Shown here piece after piece: positions 34,208-44,410 of a stretch of DNA of 64,000 nucleotides. The position numbers and the translations under genes are program-made. This DNA comes from Hamadaea sp. (GTDB lineage Bacteria > Actinomycetota > Actinomycetes > Mycobacteriales > Micromonosporaceae), in NCBI RefSeq assembly GCF_013362815.1, contig NZ_JABFVK010000001.1, positions 62,001-126,000 of the forward strand, given 5' to 3'. Every line of letters starts with the position of its first letter. The first letter of the stretch is position 1. The notes beneath the pieces are model-generated. The model saw only the letters and a list, made by a program, of their open reading frames with translations. It did no database searches and had not been told where the DNA came from.

Positions 34208-35329
34208 ATGGAGCAGCTAGACCGTTGTTGTGACAGCGACCGCGCGTGGGTGACAGAAGCGATCGGCAAGGTCGCGGCCGATGCGAACAGGTCCGCCGAC
34301 ACACATCTGCTGCCCTTCCCGCTTCCCCTCTCCTGGGGCGTGGACCTCTACTTGAAAGACGAGTCGGTGCATCCGACGGGGTCGCTGAAGCACCGGCTCG
34401 CGCGGTCACTGTTCCTTTACGCGCTCTGCAACGGATGGATCCGGCCGGGCACCACCATCGTCGAGGCGTCCTCGGGCTCGACGGCGGTGAGTGAGGCGTA
34501 CTTCGCGCGCATGCTCGGCCTGCCGTTCGTCGCGGTGATGCCGGCCTCCACCAGCAAGGAGAAGATCTCACTGATCGAGTTCCATGGCGGCCAATGCCAC
34601 CTGGTGGACGATCCGGCGCAGGTCGTGGCCGAGGCGCACCGGCTGACCGAAGAGCGTGGCGGCCACTTCATGGACCAGTTCACGTACGCCGAACGCGCCA
34701 CCGACTGGCGAGGCAACAACAACATCGCGGAGTCGATCTTCCAGCAGATGGAGCGGGAGACGCACCCGGTGCCCGCGTGGATAGTCGTCGGAGCCGGCAC
34801 GGGTGGCACGTCTGCGACGATCGGGCGCTACGTCCGCTATCAGCAGCACTGCACGAAGGTCTGCGTCGTCGACCCCGAGAACTCGGCGTTCTATCCCGCC
34901 TGGAAACAGTCCGACTGGACGACCACGACCGGGCGAGGCTCTCGTATCGAGGGCATCGGCCGGCCCCGGGTGGAACTCTCGTTCCAGCCCTCGGTTGTCG
35001 ACCGGATGATCGCCGTACCGGATGCCGCGTCGCTCGCCGCCATGCGAGTCGGCGCCGATCTGCTCGGGCGCCGGGTCGGCGGCTCCACCGGAACCAACCT
35101 GTGGGGCGCGTTCAGCCTGATCGCGGCCATGGTGGCCGCCGGAGAACGCGGTTCGGTCGTCACGCTGCTCTGCGACGGCGGCGAGCGTTACGTCAACACC
35201 TACTACTCCGACGCCTGGGTACGCGACGCCGGCCTCGACCTGGCTCCGCACGAAGAGGCGCTGCGCTCCTTCCTGCGTACCGGCCGGTGGGTCAGCGCCG
35301 AGGAAGCGGGCCGGTCGCGGTCAGCCTGA
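34208..35329 (+). CDS. cds1: PLP-dependent L-cysteine desulfhydrase, Cds1-like
   Basis: A 373-aa fold-type II PLP enzyme. The Schiff-base Lys is in [13 protein letters not shown], the substrate loop is [13 protein letters not shown] and the phosphate loop [13 protein letters not shown]. The segments [14 protein letters not shown] and VVDPENSAF match, as I recall it, the mycobacterial Cds1 protein that degrades cysteine to pyruvate, ammonia and hydrogen sulfide. It is therefore more likely degradative than a cysteine synthase. The 3' end overlaps the convergent secreted-protein gene by 38 bp. The 238-bp upstream gap is AT-richer than its surroundings and has no other gene. Confidence 0.88.
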   Translation: MEQLDRCCDSDRAWVTEAIGKVAADANRSADTHLLPFPLPLSWGVDLYLKDESVHPTGSLKHRLARSLFLYALCNGWIRPGTTIVEASSGSTAVSEAYFARMLGLPFVAVMPASTSKEKISLIEFHGGQCHLVDDPAQVVAEAHRLTEERGGHFMDQFTYAERATDWRGNNNIAESIFQQMERETHPVPAWIVVGAGTGGTSATIGRYVRYQQHCTKVCVVDPENSAFYPAWKQSDWTTTTGRGSRIEGIGRPRVELSFQPSVVDRMIAVPDAASLAAMRVGADLLGRRVGGSTGTNLWGAFSLIAAMVAAGERGSVVTLLCDGGERYVNTYYSDAWVRDAGLDLAPHEEALRSFLRTGRWVSAEEAGRSRSA

Positions 35330-36587
35330 CCAGGCTGAAGGGGCCTTCGTTCCCGACGGTGCACAGGTAGAAGGGGTCGACGAGGGAGTAGGTCGCCCAT
35401 ACGTGCGCGGCCGATCCGACGACTGGTTTCCCGGTGTAAGACACCGTTGCGGACCACGGAAGTCCTTCCACCGGGCCGCACCCCGCTACCACGACCGTCT
35501 TGAACGTGTGGCTCTCCGAGAGCGTACTCGAGACGTCGATCTGGGCCCCGCCGCTGATCCGGATCGTGGTGGGGGCGGTGCAGCTCACGACGCCCTTGAA
35601 GTGCACCACCGAACCACCGGACTTCGTCGTGCTGACATATGCGGTCCGGTACATCACCGTCGCGGTCGCCACCGCGGGCAGGTCCGAGAAGCCGATCAGG
35701 ACGCGACCCTGCACTGACCTGTCCTCGCACGTTGCGGCGTAGGTAGCGTCGAGCTTCGCGACCGAACCGTCGGCCGCGAGCGAAAGCTGGCTGATGGTGA
35801 ATTCGTGCGACTGCCCGAAGAAGCAGGACGACATCGCAGGTATACCGAGCGCAGATCCGTCACCCAGCTTATAGGTGCCGACCCCCAACGTTTTGCCGGC
35901 TCCAGCGCTGAACTTGACGCCATTGCCCCCGGTAGAGGACGCGGACCCCCCTGCGTAGATTCCGTCGACCGAGGCGATCGCGAAGACGGAATTCCCGATG
36001 TCAGAACGGTAGAAGCCACTGCCCATGCTGACCGCGCCGACTGCGGCGGGCTGCGCGGCGATCGGGTCATAGTTGATGACCAGGCGACCGAAATCGGCGA
36101 GGCCGCTCGCGTAGTAGTTCACGAAGGTGACGTCGATCGCCTGGACGGTGTGGTCGGCGGCGATGTCGATGCGATTGATCGTGAACCAGCTCGGCAGGCG
36201 CGCCACGGAAGTCTCGATGCCGAGCCCAGGGTCCACCGGCGAACCCGAAAAGTAGCCGTTGTTCTGGTAATTGCCCACGGCTAGGTCCGCGCCGTTGTTC
36301 GGCCCACGCAGGTGAATCTCCTGGAAGCTGTTATCCGGCCGCATTACGCCGATCGTCACGTTGTGGTCGTCGGCGTAGTTCTCGCGGGTCGTCCAGATCG
36401 AGAACCGATCGCCCAGCTCGGTGGACCGATACAGACCGGAGCCGGCGACGGTGGTGTTCCCGGTGAGCTGGAAGCTCCCTGTGGTCGCGTACGCCTTCGC
36501 CGGCGGCGCGATGACAAGGGCTGAACTCAGGATGATGCCGAGAACGGTGCCGATGAGGGGCACGAGTCGTGGCCGGAGAAGTCGCAT
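35292..36587 (-). CDS. Secreted protein, paralogue A of a tandem pair
   Basis: A 431-aa protein with a Sec signal peptide (hydrophobic residues about 10-28, cleavage near PAKAYA). The rest is beta-rich. Its C-terminal half aligns with the neighbour at 36652: the shared order is a [12 protein letters not shown]-like strand, [26 protein letters not shown], a short Cys segment, [25 protein letters not shown] and a C-terminal DPFYLC. The N-terminal about 200 residues contain a related repeat ([11 protein letters not shown] and [10 protein letters not shown]), so the protein seems built of two similar beta domains. Function is unknown. Confidence 0.75.
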   Translation of the reverse strand: MRLLRPRLVPLIGTVLGIILSSALVIAPPAKAYATTGSFQLTGNTTVAGSGLYRSTELGDRFSIWTTRENYADDHNVTIGVMRPDNSFQEIHLRGPNNGADLAVGNYQNNGYFSGSPVDPGLGIETSVARLPSWFTINRIDIAADHTVQAIDVTFVNYYASGLADFGRLVINYDPIAAQPAAVGAVSMGSGFYRSDIGNSVFAIASVDGIYAGGSASSTGGNGVKFSAGAGKTLGVGTYKLGDGSALGIPAMSSCFFGQSHEFTISQLSLAADGSVAKLDATYAATCEDRSVQGRVLIGFSDLPAVATATVMYRTAYVSTTKSGGSVVHFKGVVSCTAPTTIRISGGAQIDVSSTLSESHTFKTVVVAGCGPVEGLPWSATVSYTGKPVVGSAAHVWATYSLVDPFYLCTVGNEGPFSLVRLTATGPLPRR

Positions 36588-36651
36588 GCGGTCCTCGATT
36601 GCAGGAGATGATCTCGCAGCATGCTAGAGCAGCCGCCGACCCGGCGGAGTC

Positions 36652-37617
36652 CTACTTACGGGGCAAAGTGGCGGCGCTGGAGACGGCGACCTTCTTGTCC
36701 TTGGTCAGCATGTCGCCGGAGTAGCGGTAGAAGCCGTCGAGAACCGTCCCGGACACCCAGTAGTCCGCCTTGGCAGGTAGCACTCCGACCGTCGCCGTGC
36801 TGGTGGCGTACCAGCTGACCGTGGCGCCCGGAGTGCAGTCGACGATTGCGGTGAAGGCAATTGGGCGGCTGCCCGCGAGCACCCGTCCGTCCAGCATGAT
36901 CCGGGCTGTTCCGGCGCACACCACATTGCCGGTGATGGCTACCTTCGTGCTCTTCTGCGTACGCGCTGTCTTCAGGACCACCATTCGCGTCGCCGTCGCG
37001 GTGGCGGTCGCCGGCGTCGGCAGGCTCGTCGCGTTGATCAGGATGCGGCCCTTGACCGAGGTCCCACAGGAACCGGCGAACGTCGCGTCCAGGCCGGTCA
37101 GGGTCGTGCCGTCGGCGGCCCAACTCACCTTCGCGATCGTGAAGGTGTGCGTCTCCGAAGCGCAGGTGCCCTCGCCGGACCAGTCCAGCGCCGACCGGTC
37201 GCCGGTGGCATAGGTACCCGGTTCCAGCACTCGCCCCGACGGCGGCGTGAACGTCACCTGCGCAGTAGCCGTCGAATCGGCGGCCGACAAGGTCAGGGCA
37301 TTTGGCGTACCACTGAAGGAAAACGAGGAACCAGCGGCGCTGCGGAACAGGCGCGAGGTCGAGCCCTTGCCGCCCGCGGTCTGCCAGCCGAAAGCGTGCC
37401 CCGCGCCCGCCGCCGCCTCGATGACCGTGCCCTCCGGCAGGGCCGCGAGACCTTGCCCAGCACCGGTTTGCGCGGCGCTGGTGTAGCCGGCGGCGGTCTG
37501 TGCCCCATTGACCCAGACCGGCTCACCCGAGCGGACGTCGACGCCGGTCGCGACCAGCGTCACCACGAGAGCGCCCGCGAGCGCGGACGTACGCAGGAGC
37601 GGAAACGGGAGTCGCAC
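36652..37617 (-). CDS. Secreted protein, paralogue B of a tandem pair
   Basis: A 321-aa protein with a signal peptide (SALAGALVVTLVATG). Conserved with paralogue A are GTYATGDRSALDW, CASETHTFTIAKVSWAADG, GLDATFAGSCG, SVKGRILINATSLPTPATA, VVCAGTARI and the C-terminal GFYRYSGD. The Cys positions are kept, suggesting matching disulfides. It lies 64 bp upstream of paralogue A on the same strand, probably co-transcribed after duplication. Function is unknown; both end in LPR(K/R). Confidence 0.75.
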   Translation of the reverse strand: MRLPFPLLRTSALAGALVVTLVATGVDVRSGEPVWVNGAQTAAGYTSAAQTGAGQGLAALPEGTVIEAAAGAGHAFGWQTAGGKGSTSRLFRSAAGSSFSFSGTPNALTLSAADSTATAQVTFTPPSGRVLEPGTYATGDRSALDWSGEGTCASETHTFTIAKVSWAADGTTLTGLDATFAGSCGTSVKGRILINATSLPTPATATATATRMVVLKTARTQKSTKVAITGNVVCAGTARIMLDGRVLAGSRPIAFTAIVDCTPGATVSWYATSTATVGVLPAKADYWVSGTVLDGFYRYSGDMLTKDKKVAVSSAATLPRK

Positions 37618-37685
37618 CCGGTCACGGTACGCAAACCCGCGGTCGCCGACGAATCGGCCGAGCAGTCAACGTTCGGGCCAAAAGC

Positions 37686-37719
37686 CGACAGCAGGACACC
37701 CGTGAGTGCCCTGCTGTCG
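37686..37719 (-). terminator. Terminator after purL
   Basis: Ten-base-pair stem CGACAGCAGG/CCTGCTGTCG with a 14-nt loop. On the minus strand it is followed by GGCTTTTGG, 13 nt after the purL stop. Confidence 0.8.
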
Positions 37720-37732
37720 TCGTCGATCCGGG

Positions 37733-40066
37733 TCAGTCCTCCTGGACCACGTTGCTGGCGATGGTCGAGCCGAACAGCTTCGGCAGCGTCGCCGACCAGG
37801 CCTCGCGCAGCTCGTCGAGCGGCAGCGCGAACTGGCCCGACACGGTGAGCTCGGCGCCCTCGTCGGCCACCGTGCCGAGGCGAGTCAGCGGAATCTGCCG
37901 CTCCTCGCACAGCGCGGTGAACGCCATCTCGTGGCCCGGCGGCACCGCGACCAGCGCGCGGCCGGTGGACTCCGAGAACAGGAACACGAACGGCTGCGAG
38001 CCGGCCGACCACTCCGCGGGCAGCTCGATCGTCGCGCCGAAGCCCTTGCGCAGGCACGACTCCGCGAGCGCCTGAGCCAGACCGCCATCGGACAAGTCGT
38101 GCGCGGTGCGGATCAGGCCACGCTCGGCCGCCTGGGCGATCGCGTCACCGAGGCGACGCTCGCCGGCCAGATCCACCTGCGGCGGCGTACCGCCGAGGTG
38201 CTCGTGCTCCACCCAGGCCCACTCGGAACCGGACAGCTCGTTGCGCGTCTCACCCAGCACGTACACCAGGTCGCCCGCCTGGCTGAAGCCCATCGGCACG
38301 CGCTGCGTCACATCCTGGTGTACGCCGAGCACGCCGACGATCGGCGTCGGGTGGATGGCGGCCGCACCGGTCTGGTTGTAGAAGCTGACGTTGCCGCCGG
38401 TGACGGGGATGCCGAGTTCGAGGCAGCCGTCGGCCAGCCCGCGGACCGCCTCGGCGAACTGCCACATGACCGCCGGGTCCTCGGGCGAGCCGAAGTTCAG
38501 GCAGTTCGTCACCGCGACCGGGTCGGCACCGGTGACCGCCACGTTCCGGTACGCCTCCGCCAGCGCCAGCTGCGCGCCCGCGTACGGGTCGAGCCGGGCG
38601 TAACGGGAGTTGCCGTCGAGCGAGATCGCGATGCCGAGACCGCTGTTCTCGTCGAGCCGGATCAGCCCCGCGTCCTCCGGCTGGGCCAGCACGGTGTTGC
38701 CGAGCACGTAGCGGTCGTACTGTTCGGTCACCCAGCTCTTGTCGCAGAGGTTGGGCGAGGCCACCATCCGCAGAACGGTGGCGCGCAGGTCGTCACCCGT
38801 CGTCGGCTTCGGCAGCGTCTCGGCCCGGTCGGCCTGCAGCAACGGCAGGTCGTTCGGCTCCTTGAGCGGTCGTGCGTACACCGGGCCGTCGTCCACCAGG
38901 CTGCCCGGCGGGACGTCCACGACGGTCTCGCCGTGCCAAGTGATGCGCAGCCGCCCGGCGCTCTCACCAGCGTCCGGCGCGGTGACCACGCCGATCGGAG
39001 TGGCCAGTACGCCCCACAGCTGGGCGATGCCGAGCACGGCGTTGAGCTTCGCCGGCTCGACGATCAGCAGCATCCGCTCCTGCGACTCGCTGGCGAGGAC
39101 CTCGTGCGGGGTCATCGACGGCTCCCGCAACGGCACCTTCTCCAGCTGGATGTCCATGCCGGTGCCGGCGGACGCGCTCGTCTCGGTGAGGGCGCAGGTC
39201 AGGCCCGCGCCGCCGAGGTCCTGCACGCCGACGATGAGGTCGGAGTTGTACAGCTCGAGGCAGCTCTCGATGAGCAGCTTCTCGGTGAACGGATCGCCCA
39301 CCTGGACCGACGGGCGACGCTGCTCGGAGCCTTCGTCGAAGGTCGCGCTCGCGAGGACGGAAACGCCGCCGATGCCGTCGCGGCCCGTCTTCGCGCCCAT
39401 CAGGACGACGATGTTGCCGGGGCCGTCGGCCTCCTTGCGCTGCAGCCGGTCGGCCGGAAGGACGCCGACGCAGAGCGCGTTGACCAGCGGGTTGCCCTGG
39501 TACGACGGGTCGAAGACGACCTCACCGCCGATGTTGGGCAGACCGAGGCAGTTGCCGTAGCCGCCGACGCCCGCGACGACGCCGGGCAGGACCCGGGCGG
39601 TGTCGGGGTGGTCAGCGGCACCGAAGCGCAGCGGGTCCATGACCGCCACCGGGCGCGCGCCCATCGCGAGGATGTCCCGGACGATGCCGCCGACGCCCGT
39701 GGCCGCGCCCTGATAGGGCTCGACGTAAGACGGGTGGTTGTGCGACTCGACCTTGAAGGTGACGGCGATCTGGTCGGTGATCGCGATGACGCCCGCGTTC
39801 TCCCCGATCCCCGCCAGCATCCGGTCGCTGGCCGGCTTCTTCTCGACGAACTGCTTCAGGTGGACCTTGCTCGACTTGTAAGAGCAGTGCTCGCTCCACA
39901 TGATCGAGTACATCGCCAGCTCGGACTGCGTCGGGCGGCGCCCGAGGATCTGCCGGATGCGCTGGTACTCGTCCGCCTGGAGACCGAGTTCGGCGTACGG
40001 CTGCTCCTCGGCCGGCGTCGCGACGGCGTGGCCGACGGTGTCGAAGTCCAACTCGACGGAGGTCAC
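37733..40066 (-). CDS. purL: Phosphoribosylformylglycinamidine synthase subunit PurL
   Basis: A 777-aa small-type PurL, the ATP-dependent subunit that converts FGAR to FGAM in purine synthesis using ammonia from PurQ. It has the family start [44 protein letters not shown], and the second half [13 protein letters not shown]. The length is normal. The ATG overlaps the purQ stop by 4 bp; purS-purQ-purL form one operon. Confidence 0.96.
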   Translation of the reverse strand: MTSVELDFDTVGHAVATPAEEQPYAELGLQADEYQRIRQILGRRPTQSELAMYSIMWSEHCSYKSSKVHLKQFVEKKPASDRMLAGIGENAGVIAITDQIAVTFKVESHNHPSYVEPYQGAATGVGGIVRDILAMGARPVAVMDPLRFGAADHPDTARVLPGVVAGVGGYGNCLGLPNIGGEVVFDPSYQGNPLVNALCVGVLPADRLQRKEADGPGNIVVLMGAKTGRDGIGGVSVLASATFDEGSEQRRPSVQVGDPFTEKLLIESCLELYNSDLIVGVQDLGGAGLTCALTETSASAGTGMDIQLEKVPLREPSMTPHEVLASESQERMLLIVEPAKLNAVLGIAQLWGVLATPIGVVTAPDAGESAGRLRITWHGETVVDVPPGSLVDDGPVYARPLKEPNDLPLLQADRAETLPKPTTGDDLRATVLRMVASPNLCDKSWVTEQYDRYVLGNTVLAQPEDAGLIRLDENSGLGIAISLDGNSRYARLDPYAGAQLALAEAYRNVAVTGADPVAVTNCLNFGSPEDPAVMWQFAEAVRGLADGCLELGIPVTGGNVSFYNQTGAAAIHPTPIVGVLGVHQDVTQRVPMGFSQAGDLVYVLGETRNELSGSEWAWVEHEHLGGTPPQVDLAGERRLGDAIAQAAERGLIRTAHDLSDGGLAQALAESCLRKGFGATIELPAEWSAGSQPFVFLFSESTGRALVAVPPGHEMAFTALCEERQIPLTRLGTVADEGAELTVSGQFALPLDELREAWSATLPKLFGSTIASNVVQED

Positions 40067-40803
40067 GCCTCCACCTCCTCAGGTGCGTCCTCGGCGGGTG
40101 GCACGACGCCGGGCTGATAGGGCGCCGGAACACTGGCCGCCGCGTACGCCTTGAGCACGGAGGTGAAGAAGCCGAGTCCGTCGGTCGACGGGCCGGTCAG
40201 CAGGTCGATCGCGTGCTCGGGGTGCGGCATGATGCCGACGACGTTGCCCGCCTCGTTCCGCACGGCGGCAATGTCGCGCATCGACCCGTTCGGGTTCTCG
40301 CCGACGTAGCGGGCGACGATCTGGCCGTCGGCCTCGAGCTGGTCGAGCAGCTCGGGCGAACCGACGTAGCAGCCCTCGCCGTTCTTGACCGGGATCACGA
40401 TCTCCTGACTGCCGGTGAAGTCCCGGGTCCAGGCGGTCTGCGTGTTCTCGATCTGGATCCGCTGGTCGCGATTACGGAAGTGCAGATGCTGGTTGCGGGT
40501 CAGCGCACCGGGCAGCAGGTGCGCCTCGCACAGAATCTGGAAGCCGTTGCAGATGCCCAGGACCGGCAGGCCGTCGTTGGCCGCCTTGGTGATGGTCTCC
40601 ATCACGGGCGCGAACCGGGCGATCGCGCCGCAGCGCAGGTAGTCGCCGTAGGAAAAACCGCCCGGGAGCACCACGGCGTCGACGCCGTGCAGATCCGGGT
40701 CGGCATGCCACAGGCGGACCGCCTCGGCTCCGGCGTAACGCGCGGCGCGGGCCGCGTCCCCGTCGTCCAGTGACCCGGGGAAGGTCACGACTCCGATCTT
40801 CAC
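40063..40803 (-). CDS. purQ: Phosphoribosylformylglycinamidine synthase subunit PurQ
   Basis: A 246-aa class I glutamine amidotransferase that releases ammonia for PurL. The nucleophile Cys is in [10 protein letters not shown] and the catalytic His in MPHPEHAID. It overlaps purS (ATGA) and purL (4 bp). The C-terminus has a short Pro/Glu-rich extension. Confidence 0.96.
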   Translation of the reverse strand: MKIGVVTFPGSLDDGDAARAARYAGAEAVRLWHADPDLHGVDAVVLPGGFSYGDYLRCGAIARFAPVMETITKAANDGLPVLGICNGFQILCEAHLLPGALTRNQHLHFRNRDQRIQIENTQTAWTRDFTGSQEIVIPVKNGEGCYVGSPELLDQLEADGQIVARYVGENPNGSMRDIAAVRNEAGNVVGIMPHPEHAIDLLTGPSTDGLGFFTSVLKAYAAASVPAPYQPGVVPPAEDAPEEVEA

Positions 40804-41036
40804 TGCTCGACCCGGACCGTGTAGTCCTCGATCACCGGGTTCGCCAGCAGCTTGTCGGCGATCTCCTTGGCCCGGTCCAGGTCGGCCTCACCGGAAAAGT
40901 CGATCTCCACGCGCCGGCCGATGCGTACCGAGGCGACGTCGCTGACGCCTAGGCGGGGCAGCGCGTTGGCGACCGCCTGCCCCTGCGGGTCCAGAATTTC
41001 GGGCTTGAGCATGACGTCTACCACGACGCGAGCCAC
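40800..41036 (-). CDS. purS: Phosphoribosylformylglycinamidine synthase subunit PurS
   Basis: A 78-aa protein of the PurS family ([19 protein letters not shown], then [20 protein letters not shown]). It bridges PurL and PurQ. First gene of the purSQL operon; its stop overlaps the purQ start. Confidence 0.96.
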   Translation of the reverse strand: MARVVVDVMLKPEILDPQGQAVANALPRLGVSDVASVRIGRRVEIDFSGEADLDRAKEIADKLLANPVIEDYTVRVEQ

Positions 41037-41175
41037 GGGGTTCTCCTTGACGTTGCCAGTCTCGTGCGGGCTGCGCCCAGCCTACCTGCCCGGATGCCGC
41101 TACTTGACGGCGGCCCGTTCGTTGACGACCGCTCGTGGAGCCGCGTTCACCTCGACAGGCGTGGTTTCGCCGGGG

Positions 41176-41778
41176 TCACACGAGAGAGACGACCGTGAGT
41201 GTGGCCAAGATCGCACAGATGCCCGCGCCGACATACCGGATGACGCTCAGGCGTACGCGCTTGAGCAGCCAGCGACCGAGCAGGACGGCGGCGCCGGCCA
41301 CCGTGGTCAGGGCGACGAAGGCACCGAGTCCGACGGCGACCGCGTGCCCGCCGCGTGCGACGAGAGCCGCCGTGGCCAGCTGAGACAGGTCACCCCACTC
41401 GGCGGCGAACAGCACGGTGAAGCTCGCCAGCGCGGCCCGCCATCCGGTCCGGGGTGCAGTGATCTTCTCGTTGTACTCCGCCTCCGCCTCGGCCTCTTCG
41501 GAGTCGGCCTTGCGAGCTCCCCGGAACAAGATCACCGCGCCGATCGCGAACATCAACGCCGCGAACAGCGTCACGGGGGTCTTCGGCAGCCTCGCGAGCA
41601 GTGCTCCGGCACCTGCCGCGACAGCACACTGCACCGCGAAGGCGGCGCTCACCCCCAGCCAGACCGGGAGCGGGCGGTAGCGCGTACTCAGGACGAGGGT
41701 CGCCACGAACGTCTTGTCCGGCAGCTCGACCGGGACGATGAGGATGAAGGCGGTCAGGAAGGCGGTGATCCACTCCAC
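41176..41778 (-). CDS. TMEM165/GDT1-family cation transporter
   Basis: A 200-aa membrane protein with six helices in two inverted halves. The family motifs are VELPDKTF in the first half and AAEWGDLSQ in the second, whose acidic residues bind the cation. Members exchange Mn2+ or Ca2+ for protons, usually exporting manganese. It starts 12 bp after the purB stop, so it is probably co-transcribed with purB; a functional link is not evident. No riboswitch is visible. Confidence 0.88.
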   Translation of the reverse strand: MEWITAFLTAFILIVPVELPDKTFVATLVLSTRYRPLPVWLGVSAAFAVQCAVAAGAGALLARLPKTPVTLFAALMFAIGAVILFRGARKADSEEAEAEAEYNEKITAPRTGWRAALASFTVLFAAEWGDLSQLATAALVARGGHAVAVGLGAFVALTTVAGAAVLLGRWLLKRVRLSVIRYVGAGICAILATLTVVSLV

Positions 41779-41790
41779 AGCGGCCCGCCC

Positions 41791-43221
41791 CTAGAGGATC
41801 GCGCCAGGGGCGTACGCCGCCGCCTGCGGATATCGCTGGGCGATCGCGTCGACCTGCCGGGCGATCTCAGCCACCTGGGCGCCCGCCGCGCCGACGAAGG
41901 CGGCCCGGTCCTTGACGAGCTCGTCGATCTCGGCGCGGGTCAGGCCGAGCCGCGAATCAGCCGCGAGCCGGTCGAACAGGTCGTTCACCGCCTGGCCCCG
42001 CTCGCGCATCGCCAACGCCACCGCGACGGCGTGCTCCTTGATCGCCTCGTGCGCCACCTCGCGGCCGACGCCCTTGCGTACGGCGGCGACGAGGATCTTG
42101 GTCGTGGCGAGGAAGGGCAGGAACCGCTCCAGCTCGCGATCGATGACCGCCGGGTACGCCCCGAACTCGTCGAGCACGGTGAGGAAGGTCTCGAACAGCC
42201 CGTCCAGGGCGAAGAACGCGTCCGGCAGTGCCACCCGGCGGACGACCGAGCAGGAGACGTCGCCTTCGTTCCACTGGTCCCCGGCCAGCTCGCCGACCAT
42301 CGAGAGGTAGCCCCGGACGATCACGGCGAGCCCGTTGATCCGCTCGCTCGACCGGGTGTTCATCTTGTGCGGCATCGCCGACGAACCGACCTGGCCCGGC
42401 TTGAAGCCCTCGGTCGCCAGCTCCTGGCCGACCATCAGCCGGATCGTGGTGGCCAGGCTCGACGGCCCGGCCGCCGCCTGGGCCAGCGCCGACAGCACGT
42501 CGAGGTCCAGCGACCGCGGGTAGACCTGGCCGACGCTGGTGAGCACCCGCTCGAAACCGAGGTGCCGGGCGACCGACTGCTCCAGCTCGGCGAGCTTCGT
42601 GGCGTCGCCGTCGAGCAGGTCCAGCTGGTCGGCGGCGGTGCCGACCGGGCCCTTGATCCCGCGGAGAGGGTACCGCCGCAGCAGGTCCTCGAGCCGGTCG
42701 AAGGCGATCAGCAGCTCCTCCGCCGCACTCGCGAATCGCTTGCCCAGTGTGGTCGCCTGAGCGGCGACGTTGTGCGAGCGGCCGGTCATGACCAGCTCGT
42801 CATAGCGGACCGCGAGCGCGCCGAGCCGGACTAGCGCGGCGGCCATCCGGTCCCGGATGAGCCGCAAGGAGTCCCGGATCTGTAGCTGCTCGACGTTCTC
42901 CGTCAGGTCGCGCGAGGTCATCCCCTTGTGGATGTGCTCGTGCCCGGCGAGCGCGCTGAACTCCTCGATCCGGGCCTTCACGTCGTGCCGGGTCACCCGC
43001 TCGCGCTCGGCGATCGAGGCCAGGTCCACCCGGTCGACGACGGCCTCGTACGCCTCGACGACGCCGTCCGGGACGGGGACTCCGAGATCCCGTTGAGCTC
43101 GCAGGACGGCCAGCCAGAGCCGGCGTTCCGCGCGGATCTTCTCCTCGGCCGCCCAGATCGCCGTCATCTCGGCGGAGGCGTACCGGGAGGCCAGCACGTT
43201 CGGAATCTTCGGAGCACTCAC
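41791..43221 (-). CDS. purB: Adenylosuccinate lyase
   Basis: A 476-aa fumarase/aspartase-superfamily enzyme acting twice in purine synthesis (SAICAR and adenylosuccinate cleavage). The signature loop is VGSSAMPHKMNTRSSE with the catalytic Ser; the other conserved regions are HKGMTSRDLTEN and TGRSHNVAAQ. Start GTG 43221. It is separated from purSQL only by the GDT1-type gene. Confidence 0.95.
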   Translation of the reverse strand: MSAPKIPNVLASRYASAEMTAIWAAEEKIRAERRLWLAVLRAQRDLGVPVPDGVVEAYEAVVDRVDLASIAERERVTRHDVKARIEEFSALAGHEHIHKGMTSRDLTENVEQLQIRDSLRLIRDRMAAALVRLGALAVRYDELVMTGRSHNVAAQATTLGKRFASAAEELLIAFDRLEDLLRRYPLRGIKGPVGTAADQLDLLDGDATKLAELEQSVARHLGFERVLTSVGQVYPRSLDLDVLSALAQAAAGPSSLATTIRLMVGQELATEGFKPGQVGSSAMPHKMNTRSSERINGLAVIVRGYLSMVGELAGDQWNEGDVSCSVVRRVALPDAFFALDGLFETFLTVLDEFGAYPAVIDRELERFLPFLATTKILVAAVRKGVGREVAHEAIKEHAVAVALAMRERGQAVNDLFDRLAADSRLGLTRAEIDELVKDRAAFVGAAGAQVAEIARQVDAIAQRYPQAAAYAPGAIL

Positions 43222-43231
43222 GCGACCATCC

Positions 43232-43291
43232 TACGAACCCCCGAGTTCGTATATACTGGCGATACAGCTCGGATATCGGGGATATCCCCGA
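43232..43291 (+). promoter_or_regulatory. vapBC promoter with two operator-like palindromes
   Basis: The -10 TATACT (43252-43257) is preceded by the inverted repeat TACGAAC-N6-GTTCGTA (43232-43251) covering the -35 to -10 region, and followed by a perfect 16-bp palindrome TCGGGGATATCCCCGA (43276-43291) in the leader. Two sites fit cooperative autorepression by a VapBC complex. No good -35 is seen. Confidence 0.65.
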
Positions 43292-43320
43292 GGTCCGCCC
43301 GCCCCGGTCGGGAGGCGCCC

Positions 43321-43554
43321 ATGGCCAAGGTTCTCATCGATGTCGACGAGGAAGCGCTTGAACAAGCCGCGAAGATCCTCGGCACAACGAGCAAGAAGGA
43401 GACGGTCAACACCGCCCTGCGCGAGGTCTCCGCGCGCGAACGACGATTGAAGGCGTTCCACGAGTTGCGGGAAATGGGTAAGCGTGGCGATTTCGACATG
43501 CTCCTCGACAAGGAGAACTACCGGCCACGCCCGAAGCTTCCGCCGCTCGAATGA
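43321..43554 (+). CDS. vapB: VapB-like antitoxin
   Basis: A 77-aa protein. Residues 3-40 (KVLIDVDEEALEQAAKILG, then SKKETVNTALREV) are a ribbon-helix-helix domain of the VapB type seen in Mycobacterium; the C-terminal tail is basic and Pro-rich, as antitoxins have for wrapping the toxin. GGGAGG lies upstream of the ATG. Its TGA overlaps the vapC ATG (ATGA). Confidence 0.88.
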   Translation: MAKVLIDVDEEALEQAAKILGTTSKKETVNTALREVSARERRLKAFHELREMGKRGDFDMLLDKENYRPRPKLPPLE

Positions 43555-43973
43555 CCACCCACTATCTCGTCGACACCAGCGCGCTGGCCCGCCTGGAGCG
43601 CGACGAATCGCTGGATGAAGCGTGGGCTGACCACATCGCCAACGGCCACGTCAACATCTGCTCGGTAACCGAGTTGGAGTTCCTGTACTCGGCTCGATCG
43701 ATCATCGACCGCCGGCGCAAGCTTTCCCGCATCCGGAACGCGTACCCGAGCGTTCTGATGCCGGACTCGGTCCCCCGGCGGGCCCAGGAGATCCAGGAAG
43801 AGCTCACGATGATCGGCCGGCATCGGTCGGCGGGACCGATCGACCTGCTCGTGGCAGCCACTGCAGAGCTCAACGGGCTGACATTGCTGCACTACGACCG
43901 GGACTTCGAAACGATCGCCGAGGCAACCGAGCAGCCGACGCAATGGCTGGTTCCGCCCGGGTCGATCGCCTGA
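43551..43973 (+). CDS. vapC: VapC toxin (PIN-domain ribonuclease)
   Basis: A 140-aa PIN-domain protein. The acidic active-site residues are Asp8 in LVDTSALARL, Glu in VTELEFLYSA, Asp in GPIDLLVAA and Asp in HYDRDFE. VapC toxins cut tRNA or rRNA when VapB is degraded. All four catalytic positions are intact, so it should be active. Its end converges on the RsbW-like gene, 3 bp away. Confidence 0.92.
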   Translation: MTTHYLVDTSALARLERDESLDEAWADHIANGHVNICSVTELEFLYSARSIIDRRRKLSRIRNAYPSVLMPDSVPRRAQEIQEELTMIGRHRSAGPIDLLVAATAELNGLTLLHYDRDFETIAEATEQPTQWLVPPGSIA

Positions 43974-43976
43974 GGG

Positions 43977-44396
43977 TCAGCTGAGCTCGGCCCAGACGCT
44001 CTGGCCGAGCCCATCCTTCTCGACGCCCCATCGGTCGGCGAGCGCCTCGACGATGGTGAGCCCCCGGCCGTCGAGTTCTTCCGGGCCGGCGATCCGGGGA
44101 GCGGGGAGGGCGACCGTCGAGCCGCCGTCGGTCACCCGGACCTCGACCGCGTTGACCCCGCCGAAGTCGCGTACGCGCCAGGCGACCCGGACGACACCGC
44201 CCGGTAGCGGCCCGGCGTGCCGAACGGCATTGCCGACGAGTTCGGCGACGACCGCCACCACGTCGGAGAGAAGTGCCGCGGGAAGTACGCTCGCCAGCTC
44301 GGCGGCGAGTCGGTGACGTGCCTGCTGAGCTCCCTGCGCGTGGTGCGGCACCACCACGCACCAAGCCCGTTCAGCGACGGCCATCGTCACGCTCAT
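43977..44396 (-). CDS. RsbW-like anti-sigma/ATP-binding protein
   Basis: About 139 aa with a GHKL ATPase fold: N-box AELVGNAVRHA, G1 motif VTDGGS and G2 motif DGRGLTIV. Single-domain proteins of this kind in actinomycetes act as anti-sigma-factor kinases or partners of histidine kinases. ATG 44396 has a ribosome site too close; GTG 44390, with GGGAGG 8 nt upstream, may be the true start. It lies 14 bp after the histidine kinase gene, so the two are probably one operon. Confidence 0.82.
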   Translation of the reverse strand: MSVTMAVAERAWCVVVPHHAQGAQQARHRLAAELASVLPAALLSDVVAVVAELVGNAVRHAGPLPGGVVRVAWRVRDFGGVNAVEVRVTDGGSTVALPAPRIAGPEELDGRGLTIVEALADRWGVEKDGLGQSVWAELS

Positions 44397-44410
44397 GCCT
44401 CCCTGGACCC

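Noticed and set aside
37706-40117. 803-codon open frame on the plus strand opposite purL
   Set aside because: It is antisense to the well-conserved purL and has no recognisable domain; long antisense frames are expected in DNA of this GC content.
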